Assembly: GCA_030627725.1 (NCBI GenBank)
Contig: DAOVSZ010000107.1
Span: forward strand, 1 to 8,213
Direction of reading: 5' to 3'
Length of the DNA stretch: 8,213 nucleotides
Source: Desulfobulbaceae bacterium
GTDB lineage: Bacteria; Desulfobacterota; Desulfobulbia; Desulfobulbales; DAOVSZ01
Each line of letters starts with the position of its first letter. Positions within the stretch are counted from its first letter, which is position 1. Under the pieces are notes generated by a model that ran no database searches, had not been told where the DNA came from, and saw nothing but the letters and a program-made list of their open reading frames with translations. A program made the translations under genes and the position numbers. Positions 1 through 5,850 of the stretch are shown one piece after another.

Positions 1-65
1 AAACAGAAAAAATAAAATTCACATTTTCGATGTAACATAGCGTTTATCTTTATAAAGCTATTTAG

Positions 66-88
66 GCTGTTAGCTATTAGCAGTTAGC
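66..88 (-). repeat. Heptad element, copy 1 (inverted relative to copy 2)
   Basis: On the minus strand the units are GCTAACT, GCTAATA and GCTAACA, followed by GC. The element has the same length and period as the other two copies. With copy 2 it can fold into a long stem of 23 positions around a 43-nt loop (89-131). Counting G-U pairs, about 21 positions pair in plus-strand RNA and about 20 in minus-strand RNA. It could mark the 3' end of the pilO transcript or act as a mobile or structural repeat. No T tract follows on the minus strand, so it is not a standard intrinsic terminator. Confidence 0.7.
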
Positions 89-101
89 CTGGGGAGTTAT
101 T

Positions 102-131
102 ATTATAAAATAAATGATCTCTTCATCTTAA
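102..131 (-). promoter_or_regulatory. Candidate sigma-70 promoter in the inverted-repeat loop
   Basis: The minus strand carries TTAAGA (131 to 126), an 18-bp spacer and a perfect TATAAT (107 to 102). The -35 matches TTGACA at 4 of 6 bases. It lies downstream of the pilO-like gene and would drive transcription out of the window to the left. The region is AT-rich, so a chance match is possible. Confidence 0.3.
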
Positions 132-154
132 GCTAATCGCTAATGGCTAACTGC
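132..154 (+). repeat. Heptad element, copy 2 (three GCTAAYN units plus GC)
   Basis: On the plus strand this 23-bp element is GCTAATC, GCTAATG, GCTAACT, then GC, with an exact 7-bp period. It begins 16 bp beyond the pilO-like stop. It matches copy 1 in the opposite orientation at 19 of 23 positions, and copy 3 (5322-5344) in the same orientation at 19 of 23. It is noncoding. Function is unknown. Confidence 0.75.
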
Positions 155-169
155 TCCGGCTTGCCGGAA

Positions 170-832
170 TTACGATTGCTTCATCATCAATCTCCCGACA
201 ATCATACTGAACCTGACCCTGCCGCGCTTTTCATCCCCTTGCGGAGGCAGGCCCTCGATCTTGAGGTCATCAATCATGCCTATCTCCTGCCGACGCTCTA
301 TGTACTGGAGGTAATTGACAAGGTTATAATAATACGTCTCCCCCTCAAGAGAAACGGGATGCAGCTCAAAACCATCGATCGTTCGCGTTGCCGCCACCTT
401 CATTCCGCCAATGTTTTCCTGAATATTCAACGGCGCGCCAGGGAGCAGCGTCAGTATGACCTGGGTAAAGGTCTCCGGATCGGCCAGTTCCTGCCAGTGT
501 TCCCTGAGCACCCTTTCCTGGATGTTGAGAATTTCTTTTTTTCCCTCCAGTTCCTTTTTCTCTTTCTCGAGTTTCATTGCGCTTCCGGTAAGCAGCAGAT
601 CGGTCCCGGGCGGTGATTCGACCTGGGCCGCAAGTTCAGCCTGTTTCGCGTTGATCGCTTTTGTCTTTGGCTCAATCAAGACTGTTTTCCCGCCCCAGGC
701 AACAACAAAGCAGCAGAGGATCCCCATTGCCAGCACCCGGACCTCGCCGCGAACCGCCGCATCAGTCCGCACCAGCATGTAGAAGCGGTTGACCAGGTCG
801 ATATATTTTTGCAGTTCCTCGTTAATGTTCAT
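170..832 (-). CDS. pilO: PilO/MshJ-like pilus assembly protein
   Basis: This 220-residue bitopic protein has a short cytoplasmic N-terminus, one TM helix at about 31-52 and a coiled coil at about 55-112 rich in Lys and Glu (KLEKEKKELEGKKEILNIQE). A periplasmic domain follows with GFELHPVSLEGETYYYNLVN (154-173), YLQYIERR and a closing beta strand (RVRFSMIVGRLMM). This is the PilO arrangement: coiled coil plus ferredoxin-like fold. PilO pairs with PilN to form the inner-membrane alignment complex of type IV pili. MshJ is the corresponding protein in MSHA systems. The ATG at 832 lies inside the end of the PilN-like gene. It is the last full gene in the window, and its stop (TAA, 170-172) is followed within 16 bp by an inverted pair of heptad repeats. 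Confidence 0.88.
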   Translation of the reverse strand: MNINEELQKYIDLVNRFYMLVRTDAAVRGEVRVLAMGILCCFVVAWGGKTVLIEPKTKAINAKQAELAAQVESPPGTDLLLTGSAMKLEKEKKELEGKKEILNIQERVLREHWQELADPETFTQVILTLLPGAPLNIQENIGGMKVAATRTIDGFELHPVSLEGETYYYNLVNYLQYIERRQEIGMIDDLKIEGLPPQGDEKRGRVRFSMIVGRLMMKQS

Positions 833-1388
833 TGAGTTTGAAATCGATGTTAAAGGAAAGCCGGCCTATACTGTTTTTCGAATCCTGTACAATATCGAGC
901 AGCACTGCATTTGCAAAAAGCGGGTCCTGCTTCATTTTCCTGATAAAATCAGGCAGGTCCCCGTATTTTACCGCTGATCCGGATATTTTGCCGCTGGTCT
1001 GCTGTATTGATATCGAATTACATTTGACCGTGGACGGCAGGATCTGCGTAATGTGCTGCAGCACCTGTGAAAATTTATTTTTCTCCGTTTTTGCTGAAGA
1101 AATCTCGCTTACCCGTTTCTTGATTTGTGCATAATCCTGCTTCTGCCGGGCCACCTCGGCCTTCAAAACGGCCACCTGACTCTGCAACGTCTCAAACCTG
1201 TCTGTCGCGCCCTGTTTTTCCGTCAGTTCGGTATCGATCCGCGCTAACTGCCTGGACACAAACAAGTACTGGGCATACACGACAAGCGTTGTCACGACTA
1301 AAAATGCGCCGATGACGAATGGTGTCACGCGCTTGATTCTTTCTGCAAACGGTTTGGCAGGTACAAGATTGATACGCTGAAGCTGCAT
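822..1388 (-). CDS. pilN: PilN-like pilus assembly protein
   Basis: This 188-residue bitopic inner-membrane protein starts MQLQRINLVP. The INLVP at 6-10 matches the conserved INLLP motif by which PilN binds PilM. A basic stretch (ERIKR) precedes one TM helix at about 22-44, then a coiled coil at about 46-95 and a small periplasmic alpha/beta domain (FSQVLQHITQILPSTVKCNSISI, then LPDFIRKMKQDPLFANAVLLDI), as in the ferredoxin-like fold of PilN/MshI2. The ATG lies 1 bp after the PilM-like stop with GAGGTGG as ribosome site. The 3' end overlaps the PilO-like start by 11 bp, implying coupled translation. The protein should heterodimerise with the PilO-like product and link the cytoplasmic PilM-like protein to the periplasmic assembly ring. 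Confidence 0.9.
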   Translation of the reverse strand: MQLQRINLVPAKPFAERIKRVTPFVIGAFLVVTTLVVYAQYLFVSRQLARIDTELTEKQGATDRFETLQSQVAVLKAEVARQKQDYAQIKKRVSEISSAKTEKNKFSQVLQHITQILPSTVKCNSISIQQTSGKISGSAVKYGDLPDFIRKMKQDPLFANAVLLDIVQDSKNSIGRLSFNIDFKLNEH

Positions 1389-1389
1389 C

Positions 1390-2556
1390 TTACCACCTCA
1401 TTCCAGTGCCGATACTGATCGCTATAAGCGATGTCGGGCAATCCGCGCCAAGGGCTGCGCGGGCAAGGGAGGAAGACTCCATCCGTAAAGATCCGTTGAT
1501 CGCCTCCTGCAGTTCTTCTTTAAAATCCTCAGCGCCGTTGACGACAATATTTTTGACCGCTTCACCCTTCACGACCGAGACATAATAGTCCCGCGTCCGC
1601 ATAATATCGAGCGTCACGCTCTCAATATAATCAGGCCAGATCATAGAGTTTGCAGCAGGGGCAGCCAGAGGCGCCTCTCCGAGCAGATCATCCGACGGCA
1701 TTTCAAGAGAAATCGAATCTCCTGCCCCCTCAAGGTCAACCGCCTCAAGGGAAAGCCCGGAATCATCGCCACCATCACCACCGCCGCCGCCACCCAGATC
1801 AAAGCCATCCAGAATGGAATCCACCTCAGTGTCAGCCAGCAGCCCCCGGGACTCTTCGGTCGGTTCCGCCTTTGCTTCCTCTCCCACTTCCTCTGCCGGT
1901 ACGGACTCCTCTTCTTCCTCGACAACGCCGAAGGGTGTTGTCGGCTGAGACGTCGGCACAGTGCGGACAAGAGCCAGGATGCCGTTCTCGTATACGGCAA
2001 GAGAGATCGTCTCCGGCCACAGGAGGCAGCAGAGTGTCGTCTCCCTGGGGCTCAATCGCCCGTCTCTGCCCAGATATGCAAAAGCGGCAAAGACATCCGG
2101 CTCCATATTGGTCACTTCAAGTTCTTTTTCCGCAAGCTGTTTCCGCATCTGTTGAAACGACTTTTCAGGATAGAGAAATACGCCGACCTCAAGCTGCTCT
2201 TTCCGCCGCTGCGTGATCTGCCAGTCGTACACATACTCCTTGAGCGGTCTGCTGAGCGCCTTTCCAAGGTGATACGGCAACGCACGGCCGATGCTGGTTT
2301 CCGGCATCAGAGGCAAAGGCATCGACAGGGTCTCAAAATGAGACAGAGGAAGCGCAATCGAGATTCTTCCTTTCATTTCGCCCGCGCTCGTGAGCAGACG
2401 AGCAAGGACCGCCTCGTCGCTCACCACCCCTTCGGTCATGGCCAGGATCCTGTGCGTCGGGATGCCGGTCGAGGTCCGGAGCACCTCTGCCAGGACAGAA
2501 AGCCGACCGTCACCGGCAAGGGCGAAGTGTCTTTTTTTCTTTGGAAGAAAGTTCAT
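1390..2556 (-). CDS. PilM/MshI-like pilus assembly protein with acidic Gly-rich insert
   Basis: This 388-residue protein lies directly before pilN- and pilO-like genes, in the position of pilM/mshI. The N-terminal 200 residues fit the PilM/MshI pattern: ISIALPLSHFETLSMPLPLM (65-84), YVYDWQI, LEVGVFLYPEKSFQQMRKQL, MEPDVFAAFAYLG. The C-terminal part has RTRDYYVSV (320-328), IVVNGAEDFKEELQEAI (337-353) and SLIAISIGTGMRW at the end, corresponding to the closing strand of the actin-like fold. Between them (about 203-304) sits a low-complexity insert with EEEEE, six consecutive Gly (255-260) and many Asp and Glu. The N-terminal DIG-type phosphate motif of PilM is not recognisable (HFALAGDGRLSVLAEV instead), so nucleotide binding is doubtful. 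The protein should be cytoplasmic and bind the N-terminal INLVP motif of the PilN-like partner. ATG at 2556 overlaps the upstream stop by 4 nt. Confidence 0.85.
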   Translation of the reverse strand: MNFLPKKKRHFALAGDGRLSVLAEVLRTSTGIPTHRILAMTEGVVSDEAVLARLLTSAGEMKGRISIALPLSHFETLSMPLPLMPETSIGRALPYHLGKALSRPLKEYVYDWQITQRRKEQLEVGVFLYPEKSFQQMRKQLAEKELEVTNMEPDVFAAFAYLGRDGRLSPRETTLCCLLWPETISLAVYENGILALVRTVPTSQPTTPFGVVEEEEESVPAEEVGEEAKAEPTEESRGLLADTEVDSILDGFDLGGGGGGDGGDDSGLSLEAVDLEGAGDSISLEMPSDDLLGEAPLAAPAANSMIWPDYIESVTLDIMRTRDYYVSVVKGEAVKNIVVNGAEDFKEELQEAINGSLRMESSSLARAALGADCPTSLIAISIGTGMRW

Positions 2557-3197
2557 AATTTTAAAATTCCCGCCTTATCAAGAACAGCAAGATTTTCCTT
2601 CAGGAGATGATGATCAGGATCGAGTGTCTGTGCCTCCTTAAAGCGGCGTATGGCAAGGCCGTAAAACCCCAATTCGGAAAACGCCACCCCGAGGTTGACG
2701 AGCGGCGCGACCGCTTTCGGGTCCTTTTTCATTGCCTGTTCAAGGTAATAAATACCCTTCCAATAGTCTTTTTTACGAATAAATTCAGCCCCTTGGTTGT
2801 TCAGCAGGACAAATTCCATGCTCCCTGTTGCTGTTTCACCTTTCTTTACCGATTCCGCCACTCCTCCCTGTTCAGCGAGAGCAGGCTCAGTAGTCTTTTC
2901 GGTCTGGACAGGCGGGGGCCCTTCGGGGCGAGAAACGGTTTCATTTGCCCTCTTTTCTCCTGAAATCATCTGTTTTACAGCAGAAAGGTCCGGCCATTGG
3001 ATTCGCTTCCCGGCCCAGGGGCTGTAAAGATACAGCACCCCGACTGCTACACACACAAGAACCAGAGGCAATACCCACGAAGGCCTTTTAGCCGGCTTTC
3101 TCCTTCCCCTTTTTACAACAGGACCATCGCTTTTTCGGGGGACCTGCACAGCCTCGTGGCGCCGGATTTTTTCTAACGTATCAAAAAGTTTACTCAC
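2553..3197 (-). CDS. Bitopic inner-membrane TPR protein of the pilus locus
   Basis: This 214-residue protein has three parts. Residues 1-40 are a basic cytoplasmic segment starting MSKLFDTLEKIRRHE, which resembles the N-termini of MshN/GspB-type accessory proteins. Residues 41-59 form one TM helix (WVLPLVLVCVAVGVLYLYS). A variable Pro/Glu/Thr-rich linker runs to about 128. The C-terminus has two tetratricopeptide repeats (about 131-163 and 165-197), with the TPR signatures YLEQAMKKDPKAVAPLVNLG and FKEAQTLDPDH. The topology puts the TPRs in the periplasm. GTG at 3197 is the start because an in-frame TGA lies 9 bp upstream. Its ribosome site is poor (GAG about 9 nt away). The stop overlaps the next gene as ATGA. 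MshN, encoded in Vibrio MSHA loci, is also a TPR protein, so an assembly or scaffold role is likely. One-to-one equivalence to MshN cannot be claimed. Confidence 0.85.
   Translation of the reverse strand: MSKLFDTLEKIRRHEAVQVPRKSDGPVVKRGRRKPAKRPSWVLPLVLVCVAVGVLYLYSPWAGKRIQWPDLSAVKQMISGEKRANETVSRPEGPPPVQTEKTTEPALAEQGGVAESVKKGETATGSMEFVLLNNQGAEFIRKKDYWKGIYYLEQAMKKDPKAVAPLVNLGVAFSELGFYGLAIRRFKEAQTLDPDHHLLKENLAVLDKAGILKL
3184..3194. repeat. 11-bp direct repeat, TPR-gene side
   Basis: AAAAGTTTACT on the plus strand is identical to 3369-3379. On the minus strand it reads AGTAAACTTTT and covers codons 2 onwards of the TPR gene, immediately after its GTG. Confidence 0.5.
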
Positions 3198-3377
3198 GGA
3201 AACTCATACTCTGTTGTCGGAAGGCAGAGTGAACCTTTCAAAAGAAGAAAAGAATCCTGACTTCTGACTTTCTGTTATTTTTTCATACCATATCCGGCGC
3301 TCTTTTCTCTCAACCCACACCGGATTCTTGCGCATCGTCAATTAAAAGTTATATCGGTATGTTACGGGAAAAGTTTA
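3198..3377. other. 180-bp gap between the mshP-like and TPR genes
   Basis: This is the only sizeable intergenic gap inside the gene block. No ORF of note is present. It contains a 6-bp inverted repeat ATCCGG/CCGGAT (3292-3297 and 3320-3325, 22-nt loop) without a T tract, and weak minus-strand -35-like hexamers (TTGACG, TTGAGA) without a convincing -10. An 11-bp direct repeat lies at its two borders. A second promoter for the TPR-pilM-pilN-pilO half could be here, but none can be named with confidence. Confidence 0.5.
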
Positions 3378-3379
3378 CT
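3369..3379. repeat. 11-bp direct repeat, mshP side
   Basis: This is the second copy of AAAAGTTTACT. On the minus strand, AGTAAACTTTT starts within the TAG stop of the MshP-like gene. The two copies bracket the 180-bp gap. They could be a target-site duplication, a local duplication scar, or chance. Confidence 0.5.
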
Positions 3380-3791
3380 AAAGGCGGTATTTTATTTCTA
3401 TTGTGCGGACAATGTCCTGCCCTGCGACCGTACTTGTTGCCTGCACGCTGACAGTAGAAGGGGAGGCGACACCTCCCCAGTCATCACCAATTGTTATAGA
3501 AAATTGTCCTACCTGAGAGAGAGTAGAAAGGTGGTCAGGGCCGCCCAAGTTACCTCCGACGTCGTTGCATAAGATCTGCAACTGGGCCGCGGATTCAGCC
3601 GAATAGATTGCCTGGGCCCAGAGATAATCCTCTATTGAGATTGTCGAACCGATGGTCACAAACCGGGCAATAAGCAGCCCGAACATTGACATGATTACAA
3701 TAACGAAGATGACTGCAATAAGCCCGATTCCTCTGTTGTTTCGAACGGAGTTGACAAGAAACCTCCTTTCCGTCTCCTGATCAAGGTACAT
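3378..3791 (-). CDS. mshP: MshP-like one-TM pilin-related protein
   Basis: This small protein is built like a prepilin but lacks the usual Glu+5. After a basic leader (SVRNNRG) comes GIGLIAVIFVIVIMSMFGLL, a hydrophobic segment of about 23 residues. It is followed by IARFVTIGSTISIEDYLWAQAIYSAESAAQLQI, the Ala- and Ser-rich helix typical of MshP, where prepilin identity is weak. A beta-rich C-terminal region follows (FSITIGDD, VSVQATSTV, VRTIEIKYRL). I prefer ATG at 3791 (137 residues), preceded by a full AAGGAGG 12 nt upstream and overlapping the mshO-like stop by 11 nt. The frame is open to ATG at 3833 (151 residues), but that start has no well-spaced ribosome site and would overlap by 53 nt. 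The coding sequence ends in tandem stops (TAG TAA). A role in MSHA pilus assembly is inferred from position and family resemblance. Whether it is cleaved by the prepilin peptidase is unknown. Confidence 0.8.
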   Translation of the reverse strand: MYLDQETERRFLVNSVRNNRGIGLIAVIFVIVIMSMFGLLIARFVTIGSTISIEDYLWAQAIYSAESAAQLQILCNDVGGNLGGPDHLSTLSQVGQFSITIGDDWGGVASPSTVSVQATSTVAGQDIVRTIEIKYRL

Positions 3792-4659
3792 TTCGTATAT
3801 GGACCTCCTTGTGGAATTTAACGTGCTCATCATCCTTCTTCAAGGTCATATTTATTACAATCAGACCGTTTCGGGTCAGCGTCCCGGGTGCATATTGAAA
3901 TGTCAGCGTGTCTACATGAGTTGTCAGGGGGTATCCTGTGGCGCCATCCAAGTCGACAGCAGGATTCGAATCGCTAACTGTATCATCTTCAGAGCGGTAT
4001 AATGTAGTTCCTGACTTGTAATATCTGACAGCCTTGTCCACGACATAGTAGCGTTGCTTTGGAGAAGGCTCTATAATTTTAGGATTGAACCTCATTTCTT
4101 TGTTAATTTTCACATCAGCAACACGAAACAATCGGTCGCCATCAGTAAAATCAGGGTCCCATTTCGTATTATATACTGCAAGTATCCATCCGATCTCCGG
4201 CGACGCGGAAGCGCCATTCTCATCATTCAGTTTATTGGTTGGAAAATCTCCAGCGGTTTCGGTATACCTGCCAAAGACATTCTGCATGGCCGTTTCATCA
4301 ACCATTCCGAATTCCAGGACAGGATCGGCAGGAAGGGCAGGAGGAGGGTTAATTGCGTAAGGCACGACGTTTCGGAGTTCCCGCTCCATCCTGACAAGGG
4401 CCATTTTCCCTTCCTCATACAGGTCCATGCGAGCATCAGCCTGAGAAAACCCCTTGAATGCCGTACCGATAAAGTCAGCCCCAGCCACCCCGAGTATCCC
4501 CAGAACCACAATGACCATGACGATCTCGATAAGGGTGAAGCCTTTTTCCCCCGTTAAAGCGATGGACGAGGCTGGCCCAACTCTCCCCTTCGGGCACAAA
4601 GAATCTCCCTCTCCCTGCTGGAGAGAGAATTCATTGATGTTAGGTAATACTTGCCACAC
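3781..4659 (-). CDS. mshO: MshO-like minor prepilin with an extended leader
   Basis: This is a 292-residue prepilin-type protein. The cleavage site is GEKG/FTLIEIVMVIVVLGILG (Gly40, mature Glu+5), with a TM helix at about 43-63. The following ADARMDLYEEGKMALVRMERELR resembles the MshO/PulJ-type stalk, where an Arg-Met-x-Arg-Glu-Leu-Arg segment is common. The rest is a beta-rich globular region. The start is uncertain. GTG at 4659 has AAGGG 7 nt upstream and gives a 40-residue leader, since an in-frame TAA lies just before it. An in-frame TTG at 4599 has GGAG 5 nt upstream and gives a 20-residue leader, which is more usual. No ATG exists between the TAA and the cleavage site. The TTG ribosome binding site lies within a predicted hairpin (4601-4632). 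The 3' end overlaps the start of the MshP-like gene. The gene probably contributes a minor pilin to the initiation or tip complex. Confidence 0.88.
   Translation of the reverse strand: MWQVLPNINEFSLQQGEGDSLCPKGRVGPASSIALTGEKGFTLIEIVMVIVVLGILGVAGADFIGTAFKGFSQADARMDLYEEGKMALVRMERELRNVVPYAINPPPALPADPVLEFGMVDETAMQNVFGRYTETAGDFPTNKLNDENGASASPEIGWILAVYNTKWDPDFTDGDRLFRVADVKINKEMRFNPKIIEPSPKQRYYVVDKAVRYYKSGTTLYRSEDDTVSDSNPAVDLDGATGYPLTTHVDTLTFQYAPGTLTRNGLIVINMTLKKDDEHVKFHKEVHIRNVP
4601..4632 (-). promoter_or_regulatory. Hairpin over the internal ribosome site of the mshO-like gene
   Basis: In the minus-strand RNA, CUCUCC (4625-4620) pairs with GGAGAG (4614-4609) around an AGCAG loop. The stem extends with UCU/AGA and GAA/UUC around small bulges, giving 12 pairs. 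The 3' arm holds the GGGAG that serves the in-frame TTG at 4599. The structure could limit initiation at TTG unless ribosomes arriving from the GTG at 4659 open it. It also resembles the CUCUCC...GGAGAG palindromes that are scattered as intergenic repeats in many proteobacteria. Confidence 0.4.
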
Positions 4660-4709
4660 GACACAACCCTTTTAAATCATGTAATTTTTTAACCCTGAAC
4701 CTGATTTTT

Positions 4710-5306
4710 TCATATATTACACTCCACAGCCACAAAATTAAATGCCTCTCCCAAGGGCGATGTTACAGTAACAACAATACGTTTTGTGTCTGTCGTTGGA
4801 TTACCGCTTGTGACTGCCGAAGGTGTGTCAGCGTCAATAGTCGCAGCATTGCTGGGAATGTATTCAACTCTTACAGACCTTGAAAATCCAGTCATGGTAA
4901 ATGCCCCCCCGGCCTGGTCTGAAAAGGTGTCAATCACATCCATTGAAGGATCATTATAATCGTCTATATCATCATATGCGGTTCTTGCCTCCCCTTCATT
5001 AATCAGACTTGCAACCGCAGTCGCGACAGCTGCCCCTCTCGAACTTTCTCCGGTGTTTAACGGTCCCCCACCCAAGGGAGTATTCTCATCCCACCTTTTT
5101 GCCAGGATCTCATCCATCAGGGCCTGGCCAAGCGCGATGGCCTGCTGCCTGATCATCGGGTCCGGGCTGTGGGTGATCGACTGGATAAAGGGAATCATAA
5201 TCGTTGCAATAAAACCCATAATCACAATGGTGATCACCAGTTCGATCAGGGTGAAGCCTGATTCCGCGTTCAAATATCTAACTGATTTTCTTGCCCGGTT
5301 GTTCAT
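4710..5306 (-). CDS. mshD: MshD-like minor prepilin
   Basis: This 198-residue prepilin has a 17-residue leader (ending NAESG) and then FTLIELVITIVIMGFIATIM, giving the peptidase site, Phe+1, Glu+5 and a hydrophobic helix to about residue 42. The segment QAIALGQALMDEILAKRWDE (55-74), then GGGP, and the acidic YDDIDDYND (111-119) are the features I associate with MshD-type minor pilins. The C-terminal half (FTMTGFSRSVRVEYI, KRIVVTVTSP) is typical pilin beta sheet. There is one Cys, close to the end. ATG at 5306 is the only sensible start, with a modest AAAAGAG just upstream. The 52-bp gap before it holds one copy of the heptad repeat (5322-5344). The protein is probably processed by the prepilin peptidase and assembled into the minor-pilin complex. 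Assignment to MshD rests on sequence pattern plus gene order. Confidence 0.88.
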   Translation of the reverse strand: MNNRARKSVRYLNAESGFTLIELVITIVIMGFIATIMIPFIQSITHSPDPMIRQQAIALGQALMDEILAKRWDENTPLGGGPLNTGESSRGAAVATAVASLINEGEARTAYDDIDDYNDPSMDVIDTFSDQAGGAFTMTGFSRSVRVEYIPSNAATIDADTPSAVTSGNPTTDTKRIVVTVTSPLGEAFNFVAVECNI

Positions 5307-5321
5307 ATCTCTTTTCTATTT

Positions 5322-5344
5322 GCTGACAGCTAATGGCTAACCGC
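5322..5344 (+). repeat. Heptad element, copy 3
   Basis: The element lies in the 52-bp gap between the MshC-like and MshD-like genes. The plus-strand units are GCTGACA, GCTAATG and GCTAACC, followed by GC. Copies 1 and 2 share its structure, including the NTAAYN spacing and the closing GC, so this is a dispersed family rather than a local tandem repeat. It ends about 15 bp before the stop of the MshC-like gene and lies 16 bp upstream of the MshD-like ATG in the transcript. Confidence 0.7.
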
Positions 5345-5358
5345 TCAGGTCCCAAGAA

Positions 5359-5850
5359 TTATGGACACGATATACCTTCCAAAACATATCCAGTTTCCGG
5401 ACAGACAGTTATTTTTCCGTTATCACCGATAGTAAACGTGTAGTCTGTGTCGGTCACCGGATTGCCTGCGTCATCAATAAACGGCTCCCCAAGCCCATTG
5501 AACCAGACCCCTGTCTTGCCTGTAATTCCTTCAACGGAAAGAGTCCCGCCTTCAACATCCGGACCATCATACCGTTTTATCGTATACGTATTCCCTGAAA
5601 CAGAGATGCCCCAAACAGAAGCGACACCGGTATACTCCCGTGTCATGGCATAATGCTGGGCATGGCGGACGGCCCGTTTGAACTCTAACACCGCTGCCCG
5701 CTCCTTCATCCCGGACGGCCACTTGACCGTGACGATAACGGAAAGAGTCCCGAGCAGGACAATGACCATGACAAGTTCGATCATGGTAAACCCACGCTGA
5801 TTTGTTTCTTCCGCCTTCCGCCTTCTCACTTTGTGCCTCGTTTTTCTCAC
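5359..5850 (-). CDS. MshC/GspH-like minor prepilin
   Basis: This is a 163-residue type IV prepilin. A 20-residue basic leader ends in Gly20 (NQRG), followed by FTMIELVMVIVLLGTLSVIV. This is the prepilin peptidase site with Phe at +1 and Glu at +5 of the mature protein, leading into an N-terminal hydrophobic helix to about residue 42. The helix continues amphipathically (FKRAVRHAQHYAMTREY), as in GspH/FimT-like pseudopilins, and a beta-rich globular domain follows. Two cysteines near the end (C150 and C162) could close a C-terminal disulfide loop, as in many pilins. The GTG at 5850 overlaps the upstream stop as GTGA. A second in-frame GTG at 5829 has GAGG 6 nt upstream and would shorten the leader to 13 residues, so the start is unsettled. 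The order of the following genes (MshD-, MshO-, MshP-like) matches mshC-D-O-P in Vibrio and supports an MshC-like role. Confidence 0.88.
   Translation of the reverse strand: MRKTRHKVRRRKAEETNQRGFTMIELVMVIVLLGTLSVIVTVKWPSGMKERAAVLEFKRAVRHAQHYAMTREYTGVASVWGISVSGNTYTIKRYDGPDVEGGTLSVEGITGKTGVWFNGLGEPFIDDAGNPVTDTDYTFTIGDNGKITVCPETGYVLEGISCP

Larger units (their letters stand above)
1..169. other. Region downstream of pilO without a confident gene
   Basis: This AT-rich stretch contains the inverted pair of heptad elements and the candidate promoter. A minus-strand ATG at 38 opens a frame to the window edge (MLHRKCEFYFF...). It has basic residues followed by hydrophobic ones, so it could be the start of a signal peptide for the next gene, but there is no clear ribosome site and only 12 codons are visible. 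A short CCGGC-TT-GCCGG palindrome lies at 156-167, directly after the pilO stop. It lacks a T tract. Confidence 0.5.

Noticed and set aside
155..168. CCGGC-TT-GCCGG palindrome as a terminator of pilO
   Set aside because: The loop is 2 nt and no T run follows.
143..616. Plus-strand open frame of 157 codons
   Set aside because: It lies antisense to the pilO-like gene, has no ribosome site or recognisable domain, and starts inside a heptad repeat.
1641..2216. Several open frames on both strands over the PilM-like insert
   Set aside because: They reflect the biased GC-rich low-complexity sequence. The Arg/Pro/His-rich translations resemble no protein.
3292..3325. ATCCGG/CCGGAT inverted repeat as a terminator after the mshP-like gene
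   Set aside because: The stem is only 6 bp with a 22-nt loop, and no T tract follows on either strand.
3198..3377. Sigma-54 or sigma-70 promoter before the TPR gene
   Set aside because: The GG/GC spacing of a sigma-54 site is absent, and the TTGACG and TTGAGA hexamers have no matching -10 at 16-18 bp.
3968..3985. ATCGCTAACTG inside the mshO-like gene as a fourth heptad element
   Set aside because: Only one clear unit is present, without the 7-bp repetition, and it is within coding sequence.
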